Source: Sphingopyxis sp. 2PD (GTDB taxonomy: Bacteria > Pseudomonadota > Alphaproteobacteria > Sphingomonadales > Sphingomonadaceae). From it: a DNA stretch of 64,000 nt. Below, in pieces: positions 55,988 through 64,000 of the stretch. The notes below the pieces were generated by a model. The model did no database searches. It saw nothing but the letters and a program-made list of their open reading frames with translations, and was not told where the DNA came from. Position 1 is the first letter of the stretch. Every line of letters starts with the position of its first letter. The stretch covers positions 1-64,000 of the forward strand of contig NZ_SCMU01000006.1 in the NCBI RefSeq assembly GCF_005503695.1, written 5' to 3'. The position numbers and the translations under genes were made by a program.

Positions 55988-57025
55988 TCAGGGCTCGAGG
56001 ATGATCTTCAGGGTTCCCGCCTCCCGGCGGTCGAACATCGCATAGGCTTCGGCGCCGTCTCGCAGCGGCAGCCGATTGGAGACATAGGTTTCCGGCTTGA
56101 GACGCCCCGCCTGGACAAGTGGAAAAAGGGTCGGCAATTCTTCGGGGACCGAGCAGGTCCCGACCCGGAATGTGAGCCCTGCCGCGAACGCGCGTTCGAG
56201 CGGAAAGGCGAAACGGCGCGATTGCTGCACACCGATTACCGAGACGGTGCCGCGCGCCCTTACCAAGCGTAATGCCATATCGACCGTCGCGTCGCTCCCG
56301 ACCACCTCGACGACGGAATCGAGTTTACGTCCTTTCGTCGCCTCCCGGATCACGGCGACGGCTTCGTCAGGGTGCAGAGCGACGGCGCCCGCCGCTGCCG
56401 CCAGCGCGCGCCTTTCTGGAACGGGATCGATGGCATATACGATATGGGCGCCCAGCACGAAGGCGGAGTCGACCGTCATGAGGCCGATCGGCCCCAAACC
56501 AATTACGGCGACGCTGCTCCCCGGGGCGATATCGGCGCTGCGCGCACCGAACCAGGCGGTCGAAAGGGCGTCTGTCATCAGCAGCGCCTGCTCTTCCGAT
56601 ATCCCTTCCGGGATCAGCACCGCATTGGCGTCCGCGCTGGGGACGCGAACGGCCTCGGCCTGCGAACCTTGAAGCGCGGCGGACAACCCGTAGCAGGCCG
56701 CTGCGCCATTCTCGCACCCGATCACATTGCCCGACAGGCAGGGTCGGCAGGCGCCGCAGCCCGCTGCTGCGGGGATCATGACCCGGTCACCGACGCGGAG
56801 CCGCGAGACGGCGCGTCCGGTTTCGACCACTTCGCCGACCGCTTCGTGACCGACACAAAAGCCCCGATCCTCGGAAAATCCGTGACCATGATAAATGTGT
56901 AGGTCGCTTCCGCAGATCGAGCAGGCGGTGACCCGAACGATGGCGTCGCCCGCCTCGACCGGCATCGGATCGGCCATGCTTTCGTAGCGGATATCCCCTG
57001 CCCCGTGATAAAGCAGCGCCTTCAT
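55988..57025 (-). CDS. Zinc-dependent MDR dehydrogenase
   Basis: Threonine/sorbitol-dehydrogenase-like enzyme, 345 residues. Zinc ligands: Cys in ACSICGSDLHIYHGHG, His-Glu in CVGHEAVGEVVE, structural Cys cluster CGACRPCLSGNVIGC; NAD-binding IGLGPIGLMTVDSAFVLG. The last gene of the minus-strand operon starting with the kinase-like gene at 60.1 kb. It probably oxidises an alcohol group of a pathway intermediate. Confidence 0.9.
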   Translation of the reverse strand: MKALLYHGAGDIRYESMADPMPVEAGDAIVRVTACSICGSDLHIYHGHGFSEDRGFCVGHEAVGEVVETGRAVSRLRVGDRVMIPAAAGCGACRPCLSGNVIGCENGAAACYGLSAALQGSQAEAVRVPSADANAVLIPEGISEEQALLMTDALSTAWFGARSADIAPGSSVAVIGLGPIGLMTVDSAFVLGAHIVYAIDPVPERRALAAAAGAVALHPDEAVAVIREATKGRKLDSVVEVVGSDATVDMALRLVRARGTVSVIGVQQSRRFAFPLERAFAAGLTFRVGTCSVPEELPTLFPLVQAGRLKPETYVSNRLPLRDGAEAYAMFDRREAGTLKIILEP

Positions 57026-57034
57026 GCCGGCCTC

Positions 57035-58258
57035 CTACTTCGCCATCGCCGAATATTCGGCGATCTTCTGCTTCCCGAGCTGCGACATGTGCACCTCGTC
57101 GGGACCGTCCGCGATGCGCAGATAGCGATTGAGGGTGAAGAAGTAGGCGATCGGGGTGTCGTCGCTTACGCCCATTCCGCCATGAACCTGGATGGCCCGA
57201 TCCGCGACGGTTTGCGCCATTTGCGGAGCGATCACCTTGATGGCCGCGATCAGATCCTTGGCAACCTTGTTGCCATAGCGGTCCATGGCGTCGGCAGCCT
57301 TGAGCGTGAGCAGGCGCGACATCTCGATTTCACAGAAGCTGCGTGCGACGTCCTGGCGGATGCTACTTTGATCGGCGAGCTTCTTTCCAAAAGCGACGCG
57401 GCTGTCCGCGCGGCGCGCCATGATCTCGAGCGCGCGCTGCGCCTGGCCGATCGAACGCATGCAGTGGTGAATACGTCCCGGCCCGAGACGCCCTTGCGCG
57501 ATCTCGAACCCCCGCCCCTCACCAAGAATGAGATTTTCCTTCGGTACGCGTACATTGTCGAAGCGCAGTTCGCACTCGCCGCCCGGCGAGTTCATCGATC
57601 CGAAGACGGTCTGGTTGCGCACGACCGTGATCCCTGCCGTATCTCGCGGCACGAGGATCTGCGAATGTTGGGCATGGCGGGGAGCATCGAAGTCGGTCTT
57701 TCCCATCACGATGAAGATCGCGCAATCGGGGTGCATCGCATTCGAAATCCACCACTTCCGGCCGTTGATGACATAGTCGTCGCCGTCGGGCTTGATGGAC
57801 AGCTCAAGATTGGTGGCATCGGATGAGGCGACCTGCGGCTCGGTCATCACATAGGCCGAGCGAATCTCCCCGTCGAGCAGGGGCTGAAGCCACTGCTGCT
57901 GCTGATCGGGGGTCCCGAATTTCGCGAGCACTTCCATATTGCCCGTGTCGGGCGCGGAGCAATTGAACACCTGGCTCGACCACGGCGATCGGCCCATCAC
58001 CTCGGCAAGTGGAGCATATTCAAGATTGCTGAGCCCGGGCGAGAAGCGGCCATATTCGTGTGGGAGGAAGAGGTTCCACAAGCCCTGAGCACGCGCCTCG
58101 GCCTTGAGGGCGGGCATTCCAGGCCACTCCTGCCACAGATTCCTCTGGTCGTGGATGAAGTGGTAATACTCTTCCTCATTGGGGTAGATATGCGCATCCA
58201 TGAACGTTTCGACCCTCTGCAGGAGGTCACGGACCTTTTCGCTATGTTCGAACTGCAT
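57035..58258 (-). CDS. ACAD10/11-like acyl-CoA dehydrogenase
   Basis: The 407-residue dehydrogenase has the pattern of the ACAD10/ACAD11 group: FNCSAPDTGNMEVLAKFGTP, YVMTEPQVASSDATNLELS, INGRKWWISNAMHPD and GRGFEIAQGRLGPGRIHHCM. The C-terminal RIADGPDEVHMSQL fits. In that group and in LvaC of Pseudomonas, such a protein handles 4-phosphoacyl-CoA made by an APH-like kinase. The kinase gene here is separated only by an SDR gene in the same operon. Confidence 0.92.
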   Translation of the reverse strand: MQFEHSEKVRDLLQRVETFMDAHIYPNEEEYYHFIHDQRNLWQEWPGMPALKAEARAQGLWNLFLPHEYGRFSPGLSNLEYAPLAEVMGRSPWSSQVFNCSAPDTGNMEVLAKFGTPDQQQQWLQPLLDGEIRSAYVMTEPQVASSDATNLELSIKPDGDDYVINGRKWWISNAMHPDCAIFIVMGKTDFDAPRHAQHSQILVPRDTAGITVVRNQTVFGSMNSPGGECELRFDNVRVPKENLILGEGRGFEIAQGRLGPGRIHHCMRSIGQAQRALEIMARRADSRVAFGKKLADQSSIRQDVARSFCEIEMSRLLTLKAADAMDRYGNKVAKDLIAAIKVIAPQMAQTVADRAIQVHGGMGVSDDTPIAYFFTLNRYLRIADGPDEVHMSQLGKQKIAEYSAMAK

Positions 58259-58283
58259 GTGTATCTCCTGTCAGAATGGCAAA

Positions 58284-59024
58284 TCAGAGCGTCAGGCCAC
58301 CATCGACGACCAGCGTGTGGCCGGTGACGTAGGAAGCGAGCGGGGATGCGAGGAATATGGCGGCACCCGCCATATCGGCGGGCGTCCCCATGCGTCGCTG
58401 CGCGATCGTGGCGAGCGCGCCGTCGAGACGAGCGGAATTCTGGGTCGTGATCCGTGTCAATTTGGTATCGACGAGCCCCGGAGCGAGACCATTCACCCGA
58501 ATCCCGTCACCGGCAAAAGCCTGGCCCAGCGTTTTGGTCAGACTGATCGCGGCCGCTTTGGACGCGGCATAAGCCGGGTTTCCGATATTGCCGCGCAAGC
58601 CGGACGTCGAGCTCACGATAATAATCGACCCGCCGGACGCCGAAAGCAGTGGCCGGAACTTGCGCGCGCAATGCATCAGGCTGTCGATATTGACCGCCAT
58701 GACACGATCCCACCCTTCGCGCTCGAACTCCTGGCGCCGATATAATACGGTTCCCTGCGACAAAATGAGGGAGTCCAGCGTGTCGAAGGGAATCTCCGCC
58801 GTCTCGATAGCCTCGGGCGTCCCGACATCGACGCAATGATAGCCCAGTCCTTCAAGGTCGGACCCTTCATCGGCGCTGTAGTCGGACGCAGAGGCGCGCG
58901 TCCCCCAGATATGAACATTGGCGCCGCGGGCGCGAAACCCTTGGGCTATGCCGTTGCCGATCCCGCTCGATCCGCCGACGACGAGAATATTGCGTCCGCT
59001 AAAATCGGTATCGTCGATCATCAT
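58284..59024 (-). CDS. SDR-family dehydrogenase
   Basis: Short-chain dehydrogenase of 246 residues. GGSSGIGNGIAQGFRARGANV, ILSQGTVLYRR in place of NNAG, AYAASKAA with catalytic Tyr/Lys and GLAPGLVDTKLT are seen. It lies between the ACAD10/11-like dehydrogenase and the kinase-like gene, which parallels the SDR LvaD in the levulinate operon. Probably acts on the hydroxyl-bearing acyl-CoA. Confidence 0.88.
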   Translation of the reverse strand: MMIDDTDFSGRNILVVGGSSGIGNGIAQGFRARGANVHIWGTRASASDYSADEGSDLEGLGYHCVDVGTPEAIETAEIPFDTLDSLILSQGTVLYRRQEFEREGWDRVMAVNIDSLMHCARKFRPLLSASGGSIIIVSSTSGLRGNIGNPAYAASKAAAISLTKTLGQAFAGDGIRVNGLAPGLVDTKLTRITTQNSARLDGALATIAQRRMGTPADMAGAAIFLASPLASYVTGHTLVVDGGLTL

Positions 59025-59033
59025 CTTTCCTTT

Positions 59034-60059
59034 TCAACGAATGATGCTGAGGGCGCGCTCGAACAGAGCGAGCGTGTGCGCGTGAAGCCGTTCGCCGGTT
59101 TCTCGCGGCGCCTTTCCGGCACAGGCCCGCGCAAAGCTCCCTTCCAGAATGATGCCCAACTTGTAGCAGGCGAGCACGATGTACCAGTCGAGAGCCGCGA
59201 GATCCCGGCCGCTTGACGCTGCGTAATGCGCCGCGAGGTCGGCAGGAGATGCAAGATCGGTGAGCTGATTTGCCATGGCGTCCGTGGCGAAGGATGAGCC
59301 ATCGGTCGGCCATGTCGCGATCAGCCAGCCGAGGTCGAGCAGGGGGTCGCCAATCGTGCTCAATTCCCAATCAACGAGGGCTGCGAGTTCCCCGCTGTCC
59401 GGCCGGATCATCACATTTGCAAGATGCGCATCTCCGTGGATGATCCCCGGTTGAAATGCGCTTGGGCGATGGCGATCGAGCCAGGCCGCCACCGCGTCCA
59501 CCCCCGGGATGGCGCCAGGCCCCGGCCACCCGGCTAGATCGGCATAGCTTTCAAGCTGGCGGCGCCAACGCCCCACCTGGCGTTCCAGGAAATTCTCGGG
59601 CTTTCCAAAATCCGCGAGGCCGACCGCCCGATAATCGAGCGCGCCGAGTGCGGCGATCGCCTCGACCACGGCGAGGCCCATGCGGCGGCGCAGCAGCGGC
59701 TCGCGAGCGTGCAAGGCGGGGAGCCCGGACATCGGGTTGAAGCCATCGACCGGCTGCATGAGATAGAAAGCAGCGCCAAGGATCGTCTCGTCGCTAGATC
59801 CGGCGATGAAGCCAGGGTGAGGAACATCGCTACCGCGCAGTGCCTCGAGGACGCGCATTTCGCGGCGCATCGTCTCATTGGATCCCGCGCGCAGGACCGG
59901 CGGCGGCCGGCGGAGAACAAATTCGGACGGCCCGCGATGGAAGCGGAGGAGAATATTCTGGGTTCCGCCAGCCAGAAGCCGGACGCCGGAAATCGAGCCA
60001 CTTCCAAGGCTCCGGGCTTCCATCCAGCGATCAAGCGAAACAAGATCGACACCCTCCAC
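59034..60059 (-). CDS. APH-family phosphotransferase (ACAD10/LvaA-like)
   Basis: The 341-residue protein kinase-like fold enzyme has the catalytic HGDAHLANVM (Brenner motif), the metal-binding ALVDWELSTIGDPLLDLGWL and GGTQNILLRFHRG near the N-terminus. It matches the phosphotransferase domain of ACAD10/11, which phosphorylates 4-hydroxyacyl-CoAs, not aminoglycosides. It heads the operon that contains the matching dehydrogenase, and a regulon palindrome lies 18 bp upstream. Confidence 0.88.
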   Translation of the reverse strand: MEGVDLVSLDRWMEARSLGSGSISGVRLLAGGTQNILLRFHRGPSEFVLRRPPPVLRAGSNETMRREMRVLEALRGSDVPHPGFIAGSSDETILGAAFYLMQPVDGFNPMSGLPALHAREPLLRRRMGLAVVEAIAALGALDYRAVGLADFGKPENFLERQVGRWRRQLESYADLAGWPGPGAIPGVDAVAAWLDRHRPSAFQPGIIHGDAHLANVMIRPDSGELAALVDWELSTIGDPLLDLGWLIATWPTDGSSFATDAMANQLTDLASPADLAAHYAASSGRDLAALDWYIVLACYKLGIILEGSFARACAGKAPRETGERLHAHTLALFERALSIIR

Positions 60060-60077
60060 CGCGCCCTCCGATATTTA

Positions 60078-60095
60078 ATTAATTGCTTGTATAAT
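60078..60095. promoter_or_regulatory. TetR-type palindrome 10 (kinase operon)
   Basis: ATTAATTGCTTGTATAAT, 12 of 16 consensus positions with a perfect left half, 18 bp upstream of the kinase-like gene and about 135 bp upstream of the divergent SDR. Confidence 0.6.
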
Positions 60096-60228
60096 CGCAT
60101 TTGACGGCCGCGCATGTCAATGCCAATCCGGAGGCGCGAATGGCGGCGAAGCACGGAAGCGCGCGCGCAATTTGCGCGACGCCGTCGATTGGCTCGATGG
60201 CGCTTCTCAGTTTTCGATCATGGAGGTG

Positions 60229-61020
60229 ATGGTGAATTCGATCGAATTGGAGGGCCGCGTTGCGATCGTGACGGGCGCGGGAAGCGGGATAGGCCTTGCC
60301 GTGGCAAAGCAATTGCTTGCCGCCGGCGCCGAGGTACTTGCGACCGATATCGATGCCTCTCGCCTTGAGTGGTGCGATGGCACCAAGGGAACGCACGCCT
60401 GCCGGCATGACGTGACAAGCGAAGCCGATTGGGAGACGGCGATCGGCTTCGCCGAAAAGCTCGGCCGGCTCGACATTCTCGTGAACAACGCCGGCATCAT
60501 GCTCGACACGCCTTTTGCGACCGCTCCTCTCGACGATCTGAGAAGGCAATATCGGATCAATGTCGAGGGTCCGTTCATGGGGATGCAGATGGCACTGCCG
60601 CTTTTGTCGATGCGTCGTCAGGCGGACGGCACGTCAACCGCCGCCATCGTCAATATCTCATCAATCTATGGGACGGTGGCAGGGGACCGTTATGCCGCTT
60701 ATAGCGCGAGCAAGGGCGCAATCCGTATGTTGAGCAAGGCTGTCGCGGTCGAACTGGCCGAGCGTGCCGTAAGAGTGAATACAGTGTTGCCGGGTCCGAC
60801 GGCAACCAGGCTCGGCGCCCATCACGAGAGACCTACCGCCGCGAACGGCGAACCAGCGTGGGTGGAGCAGGTTGTTGCCGCATGGAACAGCAAGATTCCC
60901 GTGGGCCGGATGGGCAATGTCGATGACATCGCGCCGTTGGTCGCGTTCTTGGCAAGCGACGGCGCACGCTACATCACGGGTTCCGAGTTCATCGTCGATG
61001 GTGGCTACACCGCGGTTTGA
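60229..61020 (+). CDS. SDR-family dehydrogenase
   Basis: Classical SDR of 263 residues: VTGAGSGIGLAVAKQLLAAG, LVNNAGIMLDTPF, catalytic Ser-Tyr-Lys in SSIYGTVAGDRYAAYSASKG and the terminal ITGSEFIVDGGYTAV. The start is uncertain: ATG 60229 lies just after GGAGG, with ATG 60220 and GTG 60232 as alternatives. It faces the kinase operon across palindrome 10. It resembles 3-alpha/7-alpha-hydroxysteroid dehydrogenase-like enzymes only in general fold. Confidence 0.88.
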   Translation: MVNSIELEGRVAIVTGAGSGIGLAVAKQLLAAGAEVLATDIDASRLEWCDGTKGTHACRHDVTSEADWETAIGFAEKLGRLDILVNNAGIMLDTPFATAPLDDLRRQYRINVEGPFMGMQMALPLLSMRRQADGTSTAAIVNISSIYGTVAGDRYAAYSASKGAIRMLSKAVAVELAERAVRVNTVLPGPTATRLGAHHERPTAANGEPAWVEQVVAAWNSKIPVGRMGNVDDIAPLVAFLASDGARYITGSEFIVDGGYTAV

Positions 61021-61229
61021 GCATCCCGTCGGCGCATCGGCCTGCCCCTTTCGCGCAAAGGGAGGGTCGAAACGCCATCAAGACAGTCCAGACCGGCCAT
61101 GACATCATTTCCCATTATATTTGACTCAATGGTGGATCGCATAATATAGATACTTGCATCATTTTTGTCGAATTTGAGAACCAAATGCCGACCATAATGT
61201 CGAGCAACACAGAGAGATGGGAGAATGGG

Positions 61230-62993
61230 ATGCCTAAGTTTGACACGCTCATCAAAGGTGGCACGATCGTCGATGGCACGGGCTCGCCGCGGTTCGTGGG
61301 CGATATCGGAATCAAAGACGGGATCATAACGGACATTGGCGCCGGGATCAGCGGCGACGCGAGCGATGTCATCGACGGCACCGGGAAGATCGTCGCGCCG
61401 GGGGTGATCGACGCCCATACGCATTATGACGCTCAACTGCACTGGGATCCCTATGCCACAAACTCTGGCTGGCATGGCACCACGACAATCGGCGTGGGGA
61501 ATTGCGGTTTTGGCTTTGCCCCCTGCCATCCGCAGGACCGGGAGCGCTACATGCAGATGATGGAGACCACCGAACAGGTTCCCGTAAATGCGATGCGGAC
61601 AGCGCTCGGCTGGGACTGGGTCAGCTTCCCCGAATGGATCGAGCATCTCAAGCGGGTGCCCAAGGGGGTCAACGTCGCCAGCTATGTTCCCCTCAATCCG
61701 CTCCTAATCTATGTGATGGGCCTCGAAGCAGCGAAAAGCCGTCCGGCAACTGCGGAAGAGCGGGAGCGCATGAAGCAGGAACTGCACGCCGCCATGGACG
61801 CGGGCGCAATCGGCTTCGGCTTTTCCTACCAGGGCGAGCATAACACCCACATCGACTGTGACGGCACCCCGATGCCGAGCGACACGATGAGCCGCGAGGA
61901 CATTCTGGCGCTCGCGGAAGTGCTTCGCGAGCGCGGCGAAGGCTCGATCCAGGCCCTCGTCGATACCCCGGGTGCGCGCTTCGGTGAGATCGCGCTAGAG
62001 GTTGCACGGGTGTCGGGCCGGCCCGTCCTCCACAATGTCGTCATCGTCAACGACTTTCTGCCCACTTATCATGAGGAAGTCCTCGCTCTGGTCGACAAGG
62101 CGCGGGAAGAGGGGCTGGAAATCTTCACCCAGACCCTGACCACGCGCGGCTGGAACGAATTCAAACCGATGGACTGGGATATCTGGAACATCATCCCCGA
62201 GTTCCGCGAATTCACCTTCGCGGGCGATCGCGCGGCAAAAGTCGCAAAAGCGGCGGACGAGGATTATCGCACGCGCTTGCGCAACGTGTACAGGCCTGAA
62301 CTGCTCGCACCGGCCGGCGGACCGCTCGAGCATTATGTCCTGAACGACGCTTGCGGCGTCGCCCCATGGAACCAGTATGAAGGCAAGTCGGTCGGCGAAA
62401 TCGCGGCCGCCGTTGGCAATCGGCCCACGATCGACGTGTTTATGGATATCGTGGTCGATACCAATGCCGACAGCGATTTCCTCGTGGCCGAAGGCATGAG
62501 CTTTGACGACGAGAAAGTCGCACAGGTTCTCAAACATCCGTTCACCATTCCGGGAACCTCGGACGGCGGAGCGCATGTGAAATTCTGGGCTGGCGGTCAA
62601 TATTCGACGGACGCGATCATCTGGATGGTTCGCGAGACCGGGTTGATGACGCTTGAGGAAATGCACTACAAGCTCAGCGCGGTTCCGGCAGAAGTGCTCG
62701 GACTCCACAACCGGGGCACGCTGGCAGCGGGGCAAGCGGCCGATCTTTTCATCTACGACTATGAGGCGCTCGACTATCCGCGGCTCAAATATGAGATCGC
62801 CCATGATCTTCCCGATGGCGACTGGCGGCGCGTCTGCAAGCCCCAGGGCATCGAGCGGGTGATGGTGAATGGCGAGACGACCTTCGTCAATGGCACCGAG
62901 TGCACTGGTGCGACACCGGGCCGACTGGTCGGGTCGGGCGGTGCCGACATGGATGAGCAGCTGATGCATCCAATGGCGATCGCCGCAGAATGA
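61230..62993 (+). CDS. N-acyl-D-amino-acid deacylase-family amidohydrolase
   Basis: Amidohydrolase-superfamily enzyme, 587 residues: the metal-binding HTHYDAQLHWDP, the LHNVVIVND segment and SDGGAHVKFWAGGQYSTD. The start and end strands DTLIKGGTIVDGTG, then QAADLFIYDYEALD, fit the D-aminoacylase/dihydroorotase class. ATG 61230 follows GGGAGA. No palindrome was found upstream and it may not belong to the TetR regulon. It lies convergent to Lrp-type regulator genes. Confidence 0.88.
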   Translation: MPKFDTLIKGGTIVDGTGSPRFVGDIGIKDGIITDIGAGISGDASDVIDGTGKIVAPGVIDAHTHYDAQLHWDPYATNSGWHGTTTIGVGNCGFGFAPCHPQDRERYMQMMETTEQVPVNAMRTALGWDWVSFPEWIEHLKRVPKGVNVASYVPLNPLLIYVMGLEAAKSRPATAEERERMKQELHAAMDAGAIGFGFSYQGEHNTHIDCDGTPMPSDTMSREDILALAEVLRERGEGSIQALVDTPGARFGEIALEVARVSGRPVLHNVVIVNDFLPTYHEEVLALVDKAREEGLEIFTQTLTTRGWNEFKPMDWDIWNIIPEFREFTFAGDRAAKVAKAADEDYRTRLRNVYRPELLAPAGGPLEHYVLNDACGVAPWNQYEGKSVGEIAAAVGNRPTIDVFMDIVVDTNADSDFLVAEGMSFDDEKVAQVLKHPFTIPGTSDGGAHVKFWAGGQYSTDAIIWMVRETGLMTLEEMHYKLSAVPAEVLGLHNRGTLAAGQAADLFIYDYEALDYPRLKYEIAHDLPDGDWRRVCKPQGIERVMVNGETTFVNGTECTGATPGRLVGSGGADMDEQLMHPMAIAAE

Positions 62994-63005
62994 TAGTGAA
63001 TCTCC

Positions 63006-63032
63006 GGAAGGGGGCGCAGGCCGTCCCCTTCC
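63006..63032. terminator. Stem-loop between convergent genes
   Basis: Arms GGAAGGGG and CCCCTTCC with an 11-base loop, just after the amidohydrolase stop and 60 bp before the convergent Lrp gene end. No T-run, so only a weak bidirectional terminator candidate. Confidence 0.4.
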
Positions 63033-63090
63033 ACAGGGTCGCTAGTGCGGAGCCCGTGAGCCCGAGTCCCGGCACCTCGGCCGGGTGGGG

Positions 63091-63555
63091 TCAGCGTTTT
63101 CTGGAGACCAGGGCGATATCGAGATTGTGCTTGGCGACCGAGACGATCTCGACCGTTTCTACCCGGTGTACGCCGGATCGCCGCCGTAAATGCATGTGAA
63201 TAATATCTGCCACGGCCTGACGACTTTGCGCCGCCACGAGCAGAACGATATTGAAGCGTCCTGTCATCAAGGCAGCAAAACTCACTTCGTCGAAACTGGC
63301 CATCGCCTCGACCACGTCGCGCGCCGTTTCGGGAGATGTCTGAACCCGCACCAGAACAGCGGTGGTCATTCCCAACGCGGCTGAATCAGCCACCGCCGTG
63401 ATCTTCGCAGCGCCCGAATCGGACAGCTTCTTCAGGCGTTTACGGACCGCAGTGTCCGAGATACCCAACAGGCGCGCCGCTTCGCGGTTACTGATGCGCG
63501 CATCTTCGGCGAGGAGGCCAATGATACGCTGGTCCAGATCATCGAGGCGCATCAT
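63091..63555 (-). CDS. Lrp/AsnC-family regulator
   Basis: The 154-residue regulator has the helix-turn-helix LDQRIIGLLAEDARISNREA, then LLGISDTAVRKRLKKL, and the ferredoxin-like ligand domain with VVEAMASFDEVSFAALMTGR. The ATG at 63555 overlaps the stop of the next Lrp gene (ATGA), so the two are co-translated and may form a heteromer. The next gene downstream, the amidohydrolase, is on the other strand and convergent. Confidence 0.9.
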   Translation of the reverse strand: MMRLDDLDQRIIGLLAEDARISNREAARLLGISDTAVRKRLKKLSDSGAAKITAVADSAALGMTTAVLVRVQTSPETARDVVEAMASFDEVSFAALMTGRFNIVLLVAAQSRQAVADIIHMHLRRRSGVHRVETVEIVSVAKHNLDIALVSRKR

Positions 63556-64000
63556 TCGGATCCCAGCTTGCCAAAGCGGGGATCCAGTTTCACGATCTCC
63601 AGCGCCGTATTGACCTCGTAGGAGGCGATGCCTTCGATCTTCGCAATCTGCTCGTCGACGATCCGCTGGAGCGCAGCGCCATCGGGCGCATTTATATTGG
63701 CGAAGATGTCCGGGCTGCTCATCGCCACCGAAACACTGGTGCATGCATCGAGCTTGGCGAGGTCTTCAGCGACATTTTCGGGCGTGCGGCCTTCAACATT
63801 GAGATCGACCAAAGCGAACACCGAATAACCCAGAGCGCGCATATCGCGCTGCATCATGACGCGCAGGATATTGGCATCTTCGAGCGCCCGGATCCGGTTC
63901 GCCACAGTAGGTTCGGAAACGCCGAGTGTTTCCCCGATGTCCTTGTTCGTTCTGCTCGGATTTTCCTGAAGCGCGGCAATGATCGCCCGATTGAGATCGT
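63552..64000 (-). CDS. Lrp/AsnC-family regulator (partial at window end)
   Basis: Second Lrp/AsnC protein; its gene runs off the window end, lacking the first residues only. The visible part begins DLNRAIIAALQENPSRTNKD, IGETLGVSEPTVANRIRALE (helix-turn-helix) and continues through the ligand domain MRALGYSVFALVDLNVEG. It overlaps the first Lrp gene by 4 bp. The two proteins are clearly different in sequence. Confidence 0.9.
   Translation of the reverse strand, partial: DLNRAIIAALQENPSRTNKDIGETLGVSEPTVANRIRALEDANILRVMMQRDMRALGYSVFALVDLNVEGRTPENVAEDLAKLDACTSVSVAMSSPDIFANINAPDGAALQRIVDEQIAKIEGIASYEVNTALEIVKLDPRFGKLGSE

Noticed and set aside
61101-61160. AT-rich stretch before the amidohydrolase as an eleventh TetR palindrome
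   Set aside because: Best alignment gives only about 7 of 16 consensus positions, far below the other ten sites.

Overview
The window looks like a chromosomal segment of an alphaproteobacterium of the Sphingomonadales, most likely a Sphingopyxis-like organism. The evidence is the high GC content, the TonB-dependent receptor and FixLJ/alternative oxidase gene types, sphingomonad-type trb genes, and a lasso-peptide precursor that closely resembles what I remember of sphingopyxin I. No rRNA, tRNA or CRISPR array was found.

Layout. 0-4 kb: housekeeping genes lnt, metK and trmB. 4-12.7 kb: a decayed integrative conjugative element with an intact-looking tyrosine integrase, the tail of a trb mating-pair operon (trbJ remnant, trbK, trbL, trbF, trbG, trbI, a DUF2274 gene), a DUF736 gene, a few small island genes and an IS110/IS1111-type remnant that cuts off a GDSL-hydrolase gene. 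12.8-23.5 kb: a LacI-controlled sugar locus. Its minus-strand operon runs TonB receptor, GH68 sucrose-cleaving enzyme, ROK fructokinase, two esterases and an acyl-CoA ligase. A divergent GPH/MFS transporter and a LacI regulator complete it, with two near-perfect operators in the divergent promoter. The gene order suggests use of acylated sucrose.

23.5-27.5 kb: an oxygen/NO module with FixJ, FixL with its haem histidine, alternative oxidase, a degenerate receiver protein, a single-domain globin and a broken truncated haemoglobin. 27.5-29.7 kb: a lasso-peptide cluster (precursor, protease, cyclase) whose cyclase is cut off at the same junction that breaks the haemoglobin gene. 29.7-30.5 kb: debris (end of a short-chain dehydrogenase gene) and a 33-residue membrane-protein gene.

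30.6-61 kb: a large CoA-dependent catabolic region with CoA-transferase, four acyl-CoA dehydrogenases, two aldehyde dehydrogenases, a thiolase, a thiolase-like/enoyl-CoA hydratase fusion, hydratases, five SDRs, three MDR dehydrogenases, a P450, a nitronate-monooxygenase-like flavoprotein, a CoA ligase and an ACAD10/11-like kinase plus dehydrogenase pair. Ten copies of an AT-rich 18-bp palindrome, roughly ATTAATTGnnyRATTAAT, lie in front of nearly every transcription unit here, including a TetR-family gene at 33.4 kb, so the region is probably one regulon. The substrate cannot be read from sequence; a steroid- or terpenoid-like lipid with a hydroxyl group is a guess.

61-64 kb: a D-aminoacylase-type amidohydrolase and two overlapping Lrp/AsnC regulator genes, the second running off the window end.
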